Below, piece after piece: positions 50,831 to 59,296 of a DNA stretch of 64,000 nucleotides. Within the stretch, counting starts at the first letter, position 1; every line of letters begins with the position of its first letter. Source of the DNA: Mesorhizobium loti CJ3sym (GTDB taxonomy: Bacteria > Pseudomonadota > Alphaproteobacteria > Rhizobiales > Rhizobiaceae); assembly GCF_000472785.1 (NCBI RefSeq), contig NZ_AXAL01000027.1:42517-106516 (forward strand), given 5' to 3'. Both the position numbers and the translations under genes were made by a program. Below the pieces are notes generated by a model. The model was given only the letters and a program-made list of their open reading frames with translations. It made no database searches and was not told where the DNA came from.

Positions 50831-51538
50831 TCAGGCCCGGCCGTAAAGCGGCACCAGCGTACCGCTCATCGCCTGGTTGGCGGGCGAGGCGAGATAGGCG
50901 ATGGCTTCGGCCGCGGCTTCGAGGCTGACCCATTTGGTGAAATCCGCATCAGGCATGTCGGCGCGGTTCGCCGGCGTGTCGAGCGTCGACGGCGCCACGG
51001 CATTGACCAGGATGCCCTTGGCTTTGAGCTCTTCCGCCATCGCCACCGTCATGGCGGCCACCGCCGCCTTGCTGGCCGTGTAGGCGACCATGCCGGCGCC
51101 GCGCCTGGGGTCGAGCCCGGCGCGCGCGGTGACATTGACAATGCGGCCTGCGGTGCCTGACGCCAGCATCGAGCGAACAGCCGCGCGGCTGCACAGGAAG
51201 GTGGTGCGGGCGTTGGTGTCCATCATCTCGGCAAAGGACGCCGATTCGATCTTTTCCACCGGCGCCATGGTAAAGCCGCCGGCGAGATGGATCGATCCCC
51301 ACAAGGCAGGCACCTGAGCATAGAAGGCTTCAACTTTGGCGGAGTCCGACAGGTCGACATTGTGCGCCAGCTTGACGCTTGCATGCTCGGCGAAGGGAAA
51401 ATGCTGCGGCGCCGCGGCGTGCGCGTTCGGGACGTGGCAGATCGCGCCCTGTTCCAGCAGCCGGCCAACAACCGCACCGCCGAGCGCGCCGGTTCCACCG
51501 GTCACAACGATATGCCTGCCTTCAAGTGTTTCCATCAT
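50831..51538 (-). CDS. Short-chain dehydrogenase/reductase
   Basis: 235 residues of the classical SDR fold: HIVVTGGTGALGGAVVGRLL cofactor motif at the front, the Ser in VNVTARAGLDP region near 140, the YTASKAAVAAM Tyr-x3-Lys near 154, and VNAVAPSTLDTPANRADMPD later. The usual NNAG motif is replaced by LAGGF near 86. It is monocistronic: a bidirectional terminator lies after it and a 233-base gap before it. Substrate unknown. Confidence 0.83.
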   Translation of the reverse strand: MMETLEGRHIVVTGGTGALGGAVVGRLLEQGAICHVPNAHAAAPQHFPFAEHASVKLAHNVDLSDSAKVEAFYAQVPALWGSIHLAGGFTMAPVEKIESASFAEMMDTNARTTFLCSRAAVRSMLASGTAGRIVNVTARAGLDPRRGAGMVAYTASKAAVAAMTVAMAEELKAKGILVNAVAPSTLDTPANRADMPDADFTKWVSLEAAAEAIAYLASPANQAMSGTLVPLYGRA

Positions 51539-51771
51539 CCTGGACCGATCCTGTCATTTTTTTATAATTATGTTGATTGCCGCGCCCGACGCGAAGCGTC
51601 GCGCCTTTCGCGCGATCACTCAATTGATATCTCGACATGGCAGCTGTTGCGTCTTTGCATGCGTCAGGCCGCATAAACGACTATGCCGGCAGCCACGCGG
51701 CTGTAGTCGTACAACAGGCTAGCCGGCGAAGGGACCGCTGCAGGCTGGGAAATCAACGCCAGCCTGGACGC

Positions 51772-53388
51772 TCAATCGACCGTGATTTCGATGACATGCG
51801 GCAACCCGGTTGCCCGGGCGCGCTTCAGTGCCTGTGGCAAGGCGCCGATATCGGCAAGCCGTTCGGCTGATATGCCGTAGGCTTCGGCCAGCTTGCAGAA
51901 GTCCGGCGGCGCCGGCGACACACCGACAGGTTCGACGCCGACATCGAGCATCGAGGTCTCGATCTCGCGATAGCCCCTGTTGTTCCAGACGACGAAGATG
52001 ACTGGCGCGTCGGCATCAAGTGCCGCACCCAGCTCCGGCAGCGTGAACTGGAAGCCGCCGTCGCCGGTCAGGCAGACAACCGGCGCATCGGGCATGGCCA
52101 GTGCCGCCCCGATCGCCGCCGGTGGACCGTAGCCAAGCGCGCCGAAGCCGGTGGCGGCGTTGAACCAGCCGCCTGGCCGGTCGTGGTCGTAATAGAGATT
52201 GGCGGCATAGACCGGTTGCGTCGAGTCACCGACGATGATCGCACCCGGCAAGGCGTCGCGGATCATTTCCACGGCATGCACCTGCGCCACATAGGCCGGG
52301 CTCAACTCGGCAAACGCAGCCTTCCGCACCGAGGCGGCGCGCCCCTCGCCATCTGGCGCGGCTACATGAGCGGAGCCGATCGCGGCGAGCAGGGCTTCGA
52401 TTGCTTCGGCGCAGTCGGCCTGGATGCCAACCGTCACCGGGCGGCGCGCGAGCTGGTCGGCGCCGATATCAATTCGGATCAGGTTGGAGGGCAGCACAAA
52501 ACCGCCGTCACCATAGCCGTCATAGTCGGTCGGGCCGAATTCCGTGCCGGCGGCAATCACCAGATCGGCGTCGGCCATCAAAGCACGGACCGCCTTAAGG
52601 CTTGGGCTTGCCGGCACGCAGAGCGGGTGGCGATGCAGCAGGCCGCGCGCATTGGTGGTCTCGACGACCGGCGCGCCCAGCTTCTCGGCCAGGCGCCGCA
52701 ACGGCGCCTCGGCGCGCTTGGCGCCGCCGCCGGCCAGGATGAGAGGGCGGCGAGCCGCGGCGATGAGTTTGACTGCACTCGCTATCGCCGCACCGTCGGG
52801 CGCGGGCGGGGCTGCATTGCTCAACAGAGCCGCGATGCCGTCCGCCGGCTTGACCATGACATCGGTCGGGATCTCGATATGCACCGGGCCGGGGCGTGAC
52901 GATGAAAACAGGGCGAAGGCCTGTGCCAGCGCACCCGGCAATTCACCGGCCTCTGTGATCCTCTGCGACAACAGCGCCACTTTCTCCATCATGCCGCGCT
53001 GGTCCGGCAGCTCATGCAGGAAGCCAAGCCCCTTGCCCAGCGTCGCCGTGGCATTGACGCCGGAGATGACCAGCATCGGCACCGAATCGGCGCGCGCCTG
53101 GCCCATGGCGGTAATGGTGTTGGTCAGTCCCGGTCCGGTGATGACGAAAGCGACGCCCGGCCTGCCGCTGGCGCGGGCATAACCGTCGGCCATGAAGCCG
53201 GCGCCCTGTTCGTGGCGCGGCGTGACATGGCGGATTTTCGAGCGCGCCAGGCCACGATAAAGCTCGACCGTGTGCACGCCCGGAATGCCGAAGACGGTGT
53301 CGACGCCATGGGCTTCGAGTAGTGTGATCAGGGCTTCGCCGATGGTCGGCCCAGTGGTCGTCCCTGTATTCATCCCAGTGGTCATCAT
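51772..53388 (-). CDS. ThDP-dependent enzyme, probable 5-guanidino-2-oxopentanoate decarboxylase
   Basis: 538 residues with the acetolactate synthase-like three-domain fold. VFGIPGVHTVELYRGLARSK contacts the diphosphate, the catalytic Glu is in TPRHEQGAGFMADGYAR near residue 50, and the Mg2+/ThDP motif is CLTGDGGFQFTLPELGAALD near 440 followed by WNNRGYREIE. Sequence and neighbours resemble AruI, which decarboxylates 2-ketoarginine. It overlaps the hydrolase gene upstream by four bases (ATGA), fixing the start at 53388. Acetolactate synthase itself is unlikely because no small-subunit gene is near. Confidence 0.83.
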   Translation of the reverse strand: MMTTGMNTGTTTGPTIGEALITLLEAHGVDTVFGIPGVHTVELYRGLARSKIRHVTPRHEQGAGFMADGYARASGRPGVAFVITGPGLTNTITAMGQARADSVPMLVISGVNATATLGKGLGFLHELPDQRGMMEKVALLSQRITEAGELPGALAQAFALFSSSRPGPVHIEIPTDVMVKPADGIAALLSNAAPPAPDGAAIASAVKLIAAARRPLILAGGGAKRAEAPLRRLAEKLGAPVVETTNARGLLHRHPLCVPASPSLKAVRALMADADLVIAAGTEFGPTDYDGYGDGGFVLPSNLIRIDIGADQLARRPVTVGIQADCAEAIEALLAAIGSAHVAAPDGEGRAASVRKAAFAELSPAYVAQVHAVEMIRDALPGAIIVGDSTQPVYAANLYYDHDRPGGWFNAATGFGALGYGPPAAIGAALAMPDAPVVCLTGDGGFQFTLPELGAALDADAPVIFVVWNNRGYREIETSMLDVGVEPVGVSPAPPDFCKLAEAYGISAERLADIGALPQALKRARATGLPHVIEITVD

Positions 53389-54278
53389 TGGCGCAGCACC
53401 GGGCGTGTCAGGCAGGTCGGGCCGCCCTCGCAAGCGATGCAGAGCGCGTCCGCCTCGAAGGTGGCGACCCTGCAGCCGGCGGCTTCCATGGCCTCGGCCG
53501 TCTTGGGAAAGCCGGCAACGGCGATCACCTTGTGCGGCGCGGTCGGCAGCACGTTGAGGCTCAAGCCGTTGGAGGCCATGAACTCACCGGCATCGCCCTC
53601 GACCAGCTTGATGCCGCGCGCGCGCAGCATCTGGTAGAAGGCGGCCGGCAGGAGCGGGGAATAGACCAGCGCCAGATCGTCGGCGAGCGGGCTGATCACC
53701 GACATCAGATGCAGGCAGGCTTCCTCGCCATGCCAGAGCGGCAGGTCAAAGCCAAAAACCGAAATGCCTTTCGGCGAGAGCAGGTTCGAAAGCTGCTGGA
53801 TGCCGTCCTGGTTGGTGCGCACGCCACGGCCGACGGCAAGGGTTTTTGCATCGACCCAGACGCAGTCGCCGCCCTCCACCTGGCCGGGGCTCTCGACGCG
53901 GCCGAGAATGGGAATGCCCATCCTGATATAGGCCGCCTCATGCAGGCCGGGCTCGGGCCGGCGCAGCGCCTTGCCCATTGAGAGGATGATGGCGCCGTGG
54001 TCGGTCATCAGCGAGGGGTCGTGGGTGAAGACGGAATCGGCCAGCCCGTCATCGGCATCAGTCAGCCATTCGATCTCAGCGCCCGCAGCCGCGACCATGC
54101 CAGTCAGCTGTTCATGCTGGGCAGCGGCTTTTTGTGGGTCGAAACCCGGGCCATAGTGCCATTCCTGTGCCCTGGCGTGGCGCATGGCGCTCGACGCGGA
54201 GCGCATCAGCACGCGCTTGAGCGACCCTGCCATGGACTGCGAACCGTATGTTTTGCCCACTAATTTCTCCCGAAACAT
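53385..54278 (-). CDS. Dimethylarginine dimethylaminohydrolase-family (guanidine-modifying) protein
   Basis: 297 residues of the amidinotransferase/DDAH superfamily. Markers are DSVFTHDPSLMTDHGAIILS near 85, VEGGDCVWVD near 140, the catalytic His in HGEEACLHLMSVISPLADDL near 185, and a Cys near the C-terminus in GGPTCLTRPVLRQ. Such enzymes hydrolyse methylarginine, arginine or related guanidines to citrulline or ornithine derivatives. The start at 54278 (MFREKLVGKTYGSQ) is uncertain; a GTG at 54290 is possible. Tight coupling to the decarboxylase gene suggests one guanidino catabolic operon. Confidence 0.85.
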   Translation of the reverse strand: MFREKLVGKTYGSQSMAGSLKRVLMRSASSAMRHARAQEWHYGPGFDPQKAAAQHEQLTGMVAAAGAEIEWLTDADDGLADSVFTHDPSLMTDHGAIILSMGKALRRPEPGLHEAAYIRMGIPILGRVESPGQVEGGDCVWVDAKTLAVGRGVRTNQDGIQQLSNLLSPKGISVFGFDLPLWHGEEACLHLMSVISPLADDLALVYSPLLPAAFYQMLRARGIKLVEGDAGEFMASNGLSLNVLPTAPHKVIAVAGFPKTAEAMEAAGCRVATFEADALCIACEGGPTCLTRPVLRQ

Positions 54279-54449
54279 CGCTGCCGCCACTAACCACTAC
54301 AGCAAGCTGTGATCAATGGTCCAAAAACCATGGTTGACGGAGGCAAGCGGAACGGTCCATCTTGAGAATGGGAACTCTGTCCAGTGACGGGTAATGGGTA
54401 AAAAAATCCAGCAGCGACGAGCTCGACCGCTCCGTGGAGCGTCGAGGGG

Positions 54450-55265
54450 ATGATGGCTCAAGGCGCCGCACCCGCATTGAAACATACGGCGCAGGACGGC
54501 GCCGCCGAAGCCATCCATGTCGAGAACCTGCACAAGAAATTCGGCCAGTTGCATGTGCTGAAGGGCGTGTCGCTGTCGGCGCGCGACGGCGAGGTGATCG
54601 CCATCATTGGCGGCTCGGGCTCCGGCAAGTCGACGCTGCTGCGCTGCATCAACTGCCTCGAAAATCCGACCAGCGGCATCATCCGCGTCAATGGCGAAGA
54701 GATCAAACTGAAGGCGGACAGCCACGGCCACACCGTTCCCGCCGACCGCAGGCAGATCGAGCGCATCCGCTCCAAGCTCGGCATGGTGTTCCAGAACTTC
54801 AATTTGTGGAGCCACATGACGCTGATCGAGAACGTCATCGAGGTTCCGGTGCATGTGCTGGGTGTCAAGCGCGACGAGGCGATCGCCCAGGCCGAAAAGC
54901 TTCTCGTCCGCGTCGGGCTGGCCGAAAAGCGCGACGTCTATCCAGCCTATCTCTCGGGCGGCCAGCAGCAGCGCGCCGCTATCGCCCGGGCGCTCGCCAT
55001 CAATCCACGCGTCATGCTGTTCGACGAGCCGACCTCGGCGCTCGACCCGGAGCTGGTCGGTGAGGTGCTGAAGGTCATCGGCGACCTGGCGCGCGAGGGC
55101 CGCACCATGGTGTTGGTCACCCATGAAATGAAATTCGCCCGCGAGGTCGCGACCCATGTCGTCTATCTCTACAACGGGCTGGTCGAGGAAGAAGGCCCGC
55201 CGGAACAGATCTTCGGCGCACCGAAATCCGAAAGGCTGAAGCAGTTCATCCGCAACATCGGCTAG
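54450..55265 (+). CDS. Basic amino acid-type ABC transporter ATP-binding protein (HisP/ArtP-like)
   Basis: 271 residues. Walker A is IIGGSGSGKSTLLRCIN, the signature LSGGQQQRAAIARALA, Walker B VMLFDEPTSALDPELVG, and the D-loop and H-motif LVTHEMKFAREVA follow. All match the polar amino acid (PAAT) family. It starts at ATG-ATG 54450-54455 with a GAGGGG site and is divergent from the guanidino hydrolase gene across about 170 bases. Order ATPase-binding protein-permease-permease indicates one importer. Confidence 0.92.
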   Translation: MMAQGAAPALKHTAQDGAAEAIHVENLHKKFGQLHVLKGVSLSARDGEVIAIIGGSGSGKSTLLRCINCLENPTSGIIRVNGEEIKLKADSHGHTVPADRRQIERIRSKLGMVFQNFNLWSHMTLIENVIEVPVHVLGVKRDEAIAQAEKLLVRVGLAEKRDVYPAYLSGGQQQRAAIARALAINPRVMLFDEPTSALDPELVGEVLKVIGDLAREGRTMVLVTHEMKFAREVATHVVYLYNGLVEEEGPPEQIFGAPKSERLKQFIRNIG

Positions 55266-55320
55266 GGACAGGCCGAGACGGAAGAAAACCGGGAACCAAC
55301 AACAAACTGGGAGTTTTGAA

Positions 55321-56121
55321 ATGAAGACTGTTCTGAAGACATTCGCCGCAGCGCTGCTGCTCGGCGTCGCCGCCTTGGGCGTGGCCAAGGCCGATCCGGT
55401 CAAGATCGGCGTTGCCGCCGAGCCCTATGCGCCCTTCACCTCGCCGGATGCGTCGGGCAAATGGGTCGGCTGGGAGATCGACTTCATCGACGCCGTGTGC
55501 GCTGAAGAGAAACTCGACTGCGTCATCACGCCGGTTGCCTGGGACGGCATCATCCCGGCGCTGACGACCAAGAAGATCGACCTCATCGTCTCGTCGATGT
55601 CGATCACCGCCGAACGCGAGAAGACGATCGACTTCTCGGACAAGTATTACAACACGCCGACGGCGATCATCGGACCGAAGGATCAGAAATTCGGCCCCGG
55701 GCCGGACGATCTCAAGGGCAAGGTCATCGGCGTCCAGGTCTCGACCGTGCATGCCGTCTACGCCAAGAAGCACTTCGGCGCCACGGCTTCCGAGATCAAG
55801 GAATACCAGACCCAGGACGAAGCCAACAACGATCTCGCCGCCGGCCGCCTCGATGCGGTGCAGGCCGATTCCATCGCGCTGGGCGAATTCCTCAAGTCCG
55901 ACCAGGGCAAGGCCTGCTGCGACCTGAAAGGCATGGTGGCGCCGGACGACGAGGTGCTTGGACCGGGCGTGGGCGCCGGCGTGCGCAAGGAAGATACCGA
56001 CCTGAAGGCAAAGATCAACGCCGGCATCAAGGCGATCCGGTCCAACGGCAAATATGACGAAATCTCGAAGAAGTACTTCGATTTCGACATTTACGGCGGC
56101 GGCGGCGCGCAGTCGAACTGA
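55321..56121 (+). CDS. Basic amino acid-type periplasmic binding protein (HisJ/ArtI-like)
   Basis: 266 residues with a signal peptide (MKTVLKTFAAALLLGVAALG, cleavage after VAKA). The mature front DPVKIGVAAEPYAPFTSPDA, then WEIDFIDAVCAEEKLDCVIT, and the SSMSITAEREKTIDFSDKYY block belong to the PBPb family of polar amino acid binding proteins. The ligand is probably arginine or a guanidino relative, judged from the enzymes encoded on both sides. A near-perfect 13-bp hairpin follows 19 bases after the stop. Confidence 0.9.
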   Translation: MKTVLKTFAAALLLGVAALGVAKADPVKIGVAAEPYAPFTSPDASGKWVGWEIDFIDAVCAEEKLDCVITPVAWDGIIPALTTKKIDLIVSSMSITAEREKTIDFSDKYYNTPTAIIGPKDQKFGPGPDDLKGKVIGVQVSTVHAVYAKKHFGATASEIKEYQTQDEANNDLAAGRLDAVQADSIALGEFLKSDQGKACCDLKGMVAPDDEVLGPGVGAGVRKEDTDLKAKINAGIKAIRSNGKYDEISKKYFDFDIYGGGGAQSN

Positions 56122-56140
56122 TTAGCAAGCCTGGCTTGTG

Positions 56141-56169
56141 ACCGCGCGGCGCATCGTGCGCCGTGCGGT
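56141..56169 (+). terminator. 13-bp hairpin after the binding-protein gene
   Basis: ACCGCGCGGCGCA pairs with TGCGCCGTGCGGT through 12 Watson-Crick pairs and one G-T pair around a TCG loop, 19 bases after the stop. There is no T-run, which suits partial termination or RNA protection. Confidence 0.65.
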
Positions 56170-56329
56170 TTCGCCTGAACCTGTCCACGCACGCTTTCGC
56201 TGACGAAAATGGCCAGCGGCTGACGCCAACAATCTGGGGGCAAAGCTGATCGACGCATTTCTTTCGGCCTCGGCGGCCGGCATTGTCGAGCTTCTCTCGC
56301 CCAATCCGCCGGGCTGGGGCAGTCAGCTT

Positions 56330-56995
56330 TTGGTCGGGCTGCTGCATTCGATCGAGATCGCGCTCGGCGCCACCTGCCTCGGCCTTTTGATCGGCACTGG
56401 CGGCGCTTTCGGCAAGCTTTATGGCGGCCCGGTGGTGCGCGACCTCCTGGCTGTCTATACCACGATCGTGCGCGCGGTGCCTGAACTGGTGCTGATCCTG
56501 CTGCTCTATTATGCCGGAACCGACCTGATCAACCAGGCGCTGACGGCGATGGGCTATCAGCGCGTCGACATCAGTGGCCTTGCCGCCGGCATCGCCGTGC
56601 TGGGCTTCGTCCAGGGTGCCTATTCGACGGAGGTGATACGCGGCGCGATCCTCGCCATTCCGCAAGGGCAAATCGAAGCTGCCCGTGCCTATGGAATGTC
56701 GCCGGGCCTGATGCTGCGGCGTATAACGCTGCCGGCAATGCTGCCTTTCGCCATACCAGGCCTTGCCAATCTCTGGCTGATCGCCACCAAGGACACCGCC
56801 CTGCTGGCGGTCGTCGGGTTCTACGAACTGGCGCTGGCAACGCGGCAGGCCGCGGGTGTCACCAAAGCCTATTTTACCTTCTTCTTTGCCGCGGCCGTGC
56901 TCTACCTGCTGCTGTCGCTGGTTTCCAATTTCCTCATCGGCCGCGTCGAGGCATGGTCGCGACGCGGCATGCCCTCGCTCAAGGAAGCGCGCTGA
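56330..56995 (+). CDS. Polar amino acid-type ABC permease 1 (HisQ/ArtQ-like)
   Basis: Typical permease of the PAAT family with QLLVGLLHSIEIALGATCLG as TM1, the EAA segment EAARAYGMSPGLMLRRITLP and LVLILLLYYAG. The TTG at 56330 is the first ordinary start codon and gives 221 residues, slightly short. The frame is open to 56204, and a CTG at 56246, preceded by a GGGGG site, would restore 28 N-terminal residues (LIDAFLSASAAGIVELLSPN) for 249 in all. Its stop overlaps the start of the second permease by one base. Confidence 0.85.
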   Translation: MVGLLHSIEIALGATCLGLLIGTGGAFGKLYGGPVVRDLLAVYTTIVRAVPELVLILLLYYAGTDLINQALTAMGYQRVDISGLAAGIAVLGFVQGAYSTEVIRGAILAIPQGQIEAARAYGMSPGLMLRRITLPAMLPFAIPGLANLWLIATKDTALLAVVGFYELALATRQAAGVTKAYFTFFFAAAVLYLLLSLVSNFLIGRVEAWSRRGMPSLKEAR

Positions 56996-57804
56996 TGGCC
57001 AACGAAGCGGCCATCATCAACGTTGTCGCGCGAACGTCGCTGTGGCTGCAGCCGCACCGTATCGTGCTGATCCTGATCGCGCTGGGGCTGGTTCTGGGTG
57101 CCATCTTCTTCATGCGCTGGGATTGGCTGCCGCAATATTACGAGATGGGTCTGCTCGGCATCTGGCGCTCACTATGGATCCTGGCCGTCACGTGCGTGCT
57201 GGGTTTCCTGCTCGCCGTGCCATTGGGGTTGGCGCAGGCCACCGGCTCCTTCTGGTTCGCGGCACCGGCCAAGGTCTTCTGCACGGTTATCCGGGGCACG
57301 CCGCTGCTGATCCAGCTATGGCTGCTCTATTACGGCCTGGGTTCGCTGTTTCCGCAATATCCGTGGATCCGTGAATCCTGGATGTGGCCGTATCTGCGGC
57401 AAGCCTGGCCCTACGGTGTGCTGGCATTGACCTTGTCCTTCGCCGGTTACGAGGGCGAGGTGATGCGCGGTGCCTTTGCCGGCGTGCCAAAGGGACAGCT
57501 GGAGGCAGCTCGTGCCTTTGGCATGAGCCGCTGGAAAATCTTCCGCCGCATCTGGCTGCCGCAGGCCTTCTATAGGGCGCTGCCGACGCTGACCGGCGAG
57601 ACCGTGCTGCAGCTGAAATCGACACCGCTGGTGGCGACGATCAGCGTCATCGATATCTTCGCCGTCGCGGGCAAGGTGCGGCAGGACACCTACCTCACCT
57701 ATGAACCCCTGCTGCTGCTGGCGCTGATCTACATGACGATCACCGGTATCCTGGTCTTCGCTTTCAGCAGGATCGAGGCGCGGATCCCCAACAAGATCGG
57801 CTAG
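56995..57804 (+). CDS. Polar amino acid-type ABC permease 2 (HisM/ArtM-like)
   Basis: 269 residues with about five hydrophobic segments, including IVLILIALGLVLGAIFFMRW and RSLWILAVTCVLGFLLAVPL, plus the EAA loop LEAARAFGMSRWKIFRRIWL. It completes the importer with the first permease. The ATG at 56995 overlaps the previous stop as TGATG. An intrinsic terminator (57821-57845) closes the transport operon. Confidence 0.9.
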   Translation: MANEAAIINVVARTSLWLQPHRIVLILIALGLVLGAIFFMRWDWLPQYYEMGLLGIWRSLWILAVTCVLGFLLAVPLGLAQATGSFWFAAPAKVFCTVIRGTPLLIQLWLLYYGLGSLFPQYPWIRESWMWPYLRQAWPYGVLALTLSFAGYEGEVMRGAFAGVPKGQLEAARAFGMSRWKIFRRIWLPQAFYRALPTLTGETVLQLKSTPLVATISVIDIFAVAGKVRQDTYLTYEPLLLLALIYMTITGILVFAFSRIEARIPNKIG

Positions 57805-57820
57805 CCCGTGCCGGGGCGGT

Positions 57821-57845
57821 AGCGGCGGACGCGTCCGCCGCTTTT
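57821..57845 (+). terminator. Intrinsic terminator of the amino acid transporter operon
   Basis: AGCGGCGGA and TCCGCCGCT form a perfect 9-bp stem with a CGCG loop, followed by TTTT, 17 bases after the permease stop. Confidence 0.85.
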
Positions 57846-57943
57846 CTTGCAGTCGCGGACGATTTTCAACACAAACACCGCCTCATCTGCTGCTAATCAC
57901 AGTCCAGACAACGCAATCAGATTTCCGCAATCGCAGGACCACC

Positions 57944-58948
57944 ATGATGCAACTCAGTCTCGACCAGGCAAGAGGACTGTGCCGGATGGCGGCACTCGGC
58001 GCCGGCGCCAATGAGGAGGCTGCACAATCGCTCACAGCGTCGATCATCGCAGCCGAGGCGGAAGGGCTTTCTACGGTGGGCCTGACGCATTTCATCGACT
58101 ATCTCGAAGCGCTGGAAGCCGGCCGTATCGACGGCAATGCCGATCCGGTGATCACGAGGCCGGCGCTGGCCGTCTATCTCTCCGACGCACGCGGCGGGCT
58201 AGCGCATACCGGTTTTGACCGCACCATCGACGACCTGGCCAAGGCGGCAAAACTATTCGGCGTCGCCATCTTCTCGCAGAAGAACGCCTATACGTGCGGT
58301 GCGCTCGGCTATTTCACCGGACGCCTGGCCGCGCAGGGACTGGTGTCCTTCGCCGCCACCAACGGTCCGGCCGTGCTTGCCGGCTCGGGTTCGGTCAAGC
58401 CGGTCTATTGTACCAACCCGATGTCATTTGCCGCGCCTGCCGCCGACGGTGCGCCGCTGGTCATCGACCAGTCGTCGAGCGCCACCGCCTTCGTCAACAT
58501 CCGCAAGGCGGCCGAGGACGGCAAGAAGATCCCGGAAGGCTGGGCGCTGGACGCGAGCGGCAATCCGACGACCGATCCCGCTGCGGCCATGAAGGGCGCC
58601 ATGCTTGCCTTTGGCGGCCAGCGCGGCGCCAACATCGCGCTGATGGTCGAGGTGCTGGCGGCCGGCCTTTCAGGCGCCAACTGGTCGCTCGACGCGCCAT
58701 GGTTCAGCGGCGGGCCGGACAGCCCGGGAACCGGCCTGTTCGTGCTTGCCGTCGAGCCCAAGCTGCTCGATCCCGATTTCGAACAGCGGATGAAGGACCA
58801 GCTCGACCGCCTGCGTCGCCGCTTCGGCGTGCATGTGCCCGGCCGTGCCCGGGCCGAGGCAGCCGAGAAGGCGCAGGCGCGCGGCATCACAGCACCCAAG
58901 GCGGTCGTGCAGCGTATTTCGGAATTCGCCGAGCGCTATTCGGCCTGA
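57944..58948 (+). CDS. Ldh-family (LDH2/MDH2) NAD(P)H-dependent oxidoreductase, imine reductase-like
   Basis: 334 residues of the malate/L-lactate dehydrogenase 2 superfamily, not related to classical LDH. The segment GLTHFIDYLEALEAGRIDGN carries a conserved His near residue 47; PMSFAAPAADGAPLVIDQSS and GWALDASGNPTTDP are typical of the family. Members include piperideine-2-carboxylate/pyrroline-2-carboxylate reductase and ureidoglycolate dehydrogenase. Next to guanidino enzymes, reduction of a cyclic imine from arginine or ornithine-like amino acids is plausible. It starts with two ATG codons; a terminator separates it from the transporter. Confidence 0.83.
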   Translation: MMQLSLDQARGLCRMAALGAGANEEAAQSLTASIIAAEAEGLSTVGLTHFIDYLEALEAGRIDGNADPVITRPALAVYLSDARGGLAHTGFDRTIDDLAKAAKLFGVAIFSQKNAYTCGALGYFTGRLAAQGLVSFAATNGPAVLAGSGSVKPVYCTNPMSFAAPAADGAPLVIDQSSSATAFVNIRKAAEDGKKIPEGWALDASGNPTTDPAAAMKGAMLAFGGQRGANIALMVEVLAAGLSGANWSLDAPWFSGGPDSPGTGLFVLAVEPKLLDPDFEQRMKDQLDRLRRRFGVHVPGRARAEAAEKAQARGITAPKAVVQRISEFAERYSA

Positions 58949-59154
58949 AGCAGCAGATCACAAATTTTTCCGCGCTTCGATGAACCTTCCGGCACTTGCC
59001 GACGACAAATAGCTGTCCGGGTCGGGTTTGCCCGGTCGGTGTCTTCTGTCGGATGCGTCAAGGGCTGGGCGGGCGTACTTGCTTCACGCCATGCTGATAC
59101 CGTCTCAGGTCAGGCCGCCTCGTTGGACCCTGTTTTCGATATGAGCTTCACCCG

Positions 59155-59181
59155 GAAAACCTCGCTTCGGCGAGGTTTTCT
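59155..59181. terminator. Hairpin with UUCG loop and T-run
   Basis: GAAAACCTCGC and GCGAGGTTTTC form an 11-bp stem with a TTCG loop. The T4 run at the 3' end and A4 at the 5' end allow termination in both directions. It lies 207 bases beyond the Ldh-family gene. Confidence 0.8.
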
Positions 59182-59219
59182 GCGTTTCGTCCCACGCATA
59201 CGATGAAACATGATTATGA

Positions 59220-59239
59220 AAGTTAACTTTTGTTAACTT
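59220..59239. promoter_or_regulatory. 20-bp palindrome upstream of doxX
   Basis: AAGTTAAC and GTTAACTT are exact reverse complements around TTTT, 58 bases before the DoxX start. The form fits a dimeric repressor, but none is encoded next to it. Confidence 0.55.
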
Positions 59240-59296
59240 GACTTGATGGAGGCCATCGGGCGTTTGCGAGGGGATGTCCACAAAACAGGAGCTACG

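Larger units (their letters stand above)
58949..59296. other. 348-base intergenic region with a terminator and an operator
   Basis: No coding sequence is supported. It contains a UUCG-loop hairpin with a T-run at 59155-59181 and a 20-bp palindrome at 59220-59239. The 200 bases before the hairpin could encode a small RNA or simply the untranslated end of the Ldh gene. Confidence 0.5.

Noticed and set aside
51772..53388. Annotation as acetolactate synthase large subunit
   Set aside because: No regulatory-subunit gene or other ilv genes nearby; the coupled guanidine hydrolase and transporter point elsewhere.
54326..54335. Palindrome AACCATGGTT between the divergent hydrolase and transporter genes
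   Set aside because: Too short to separate from chance; no second copy was found.
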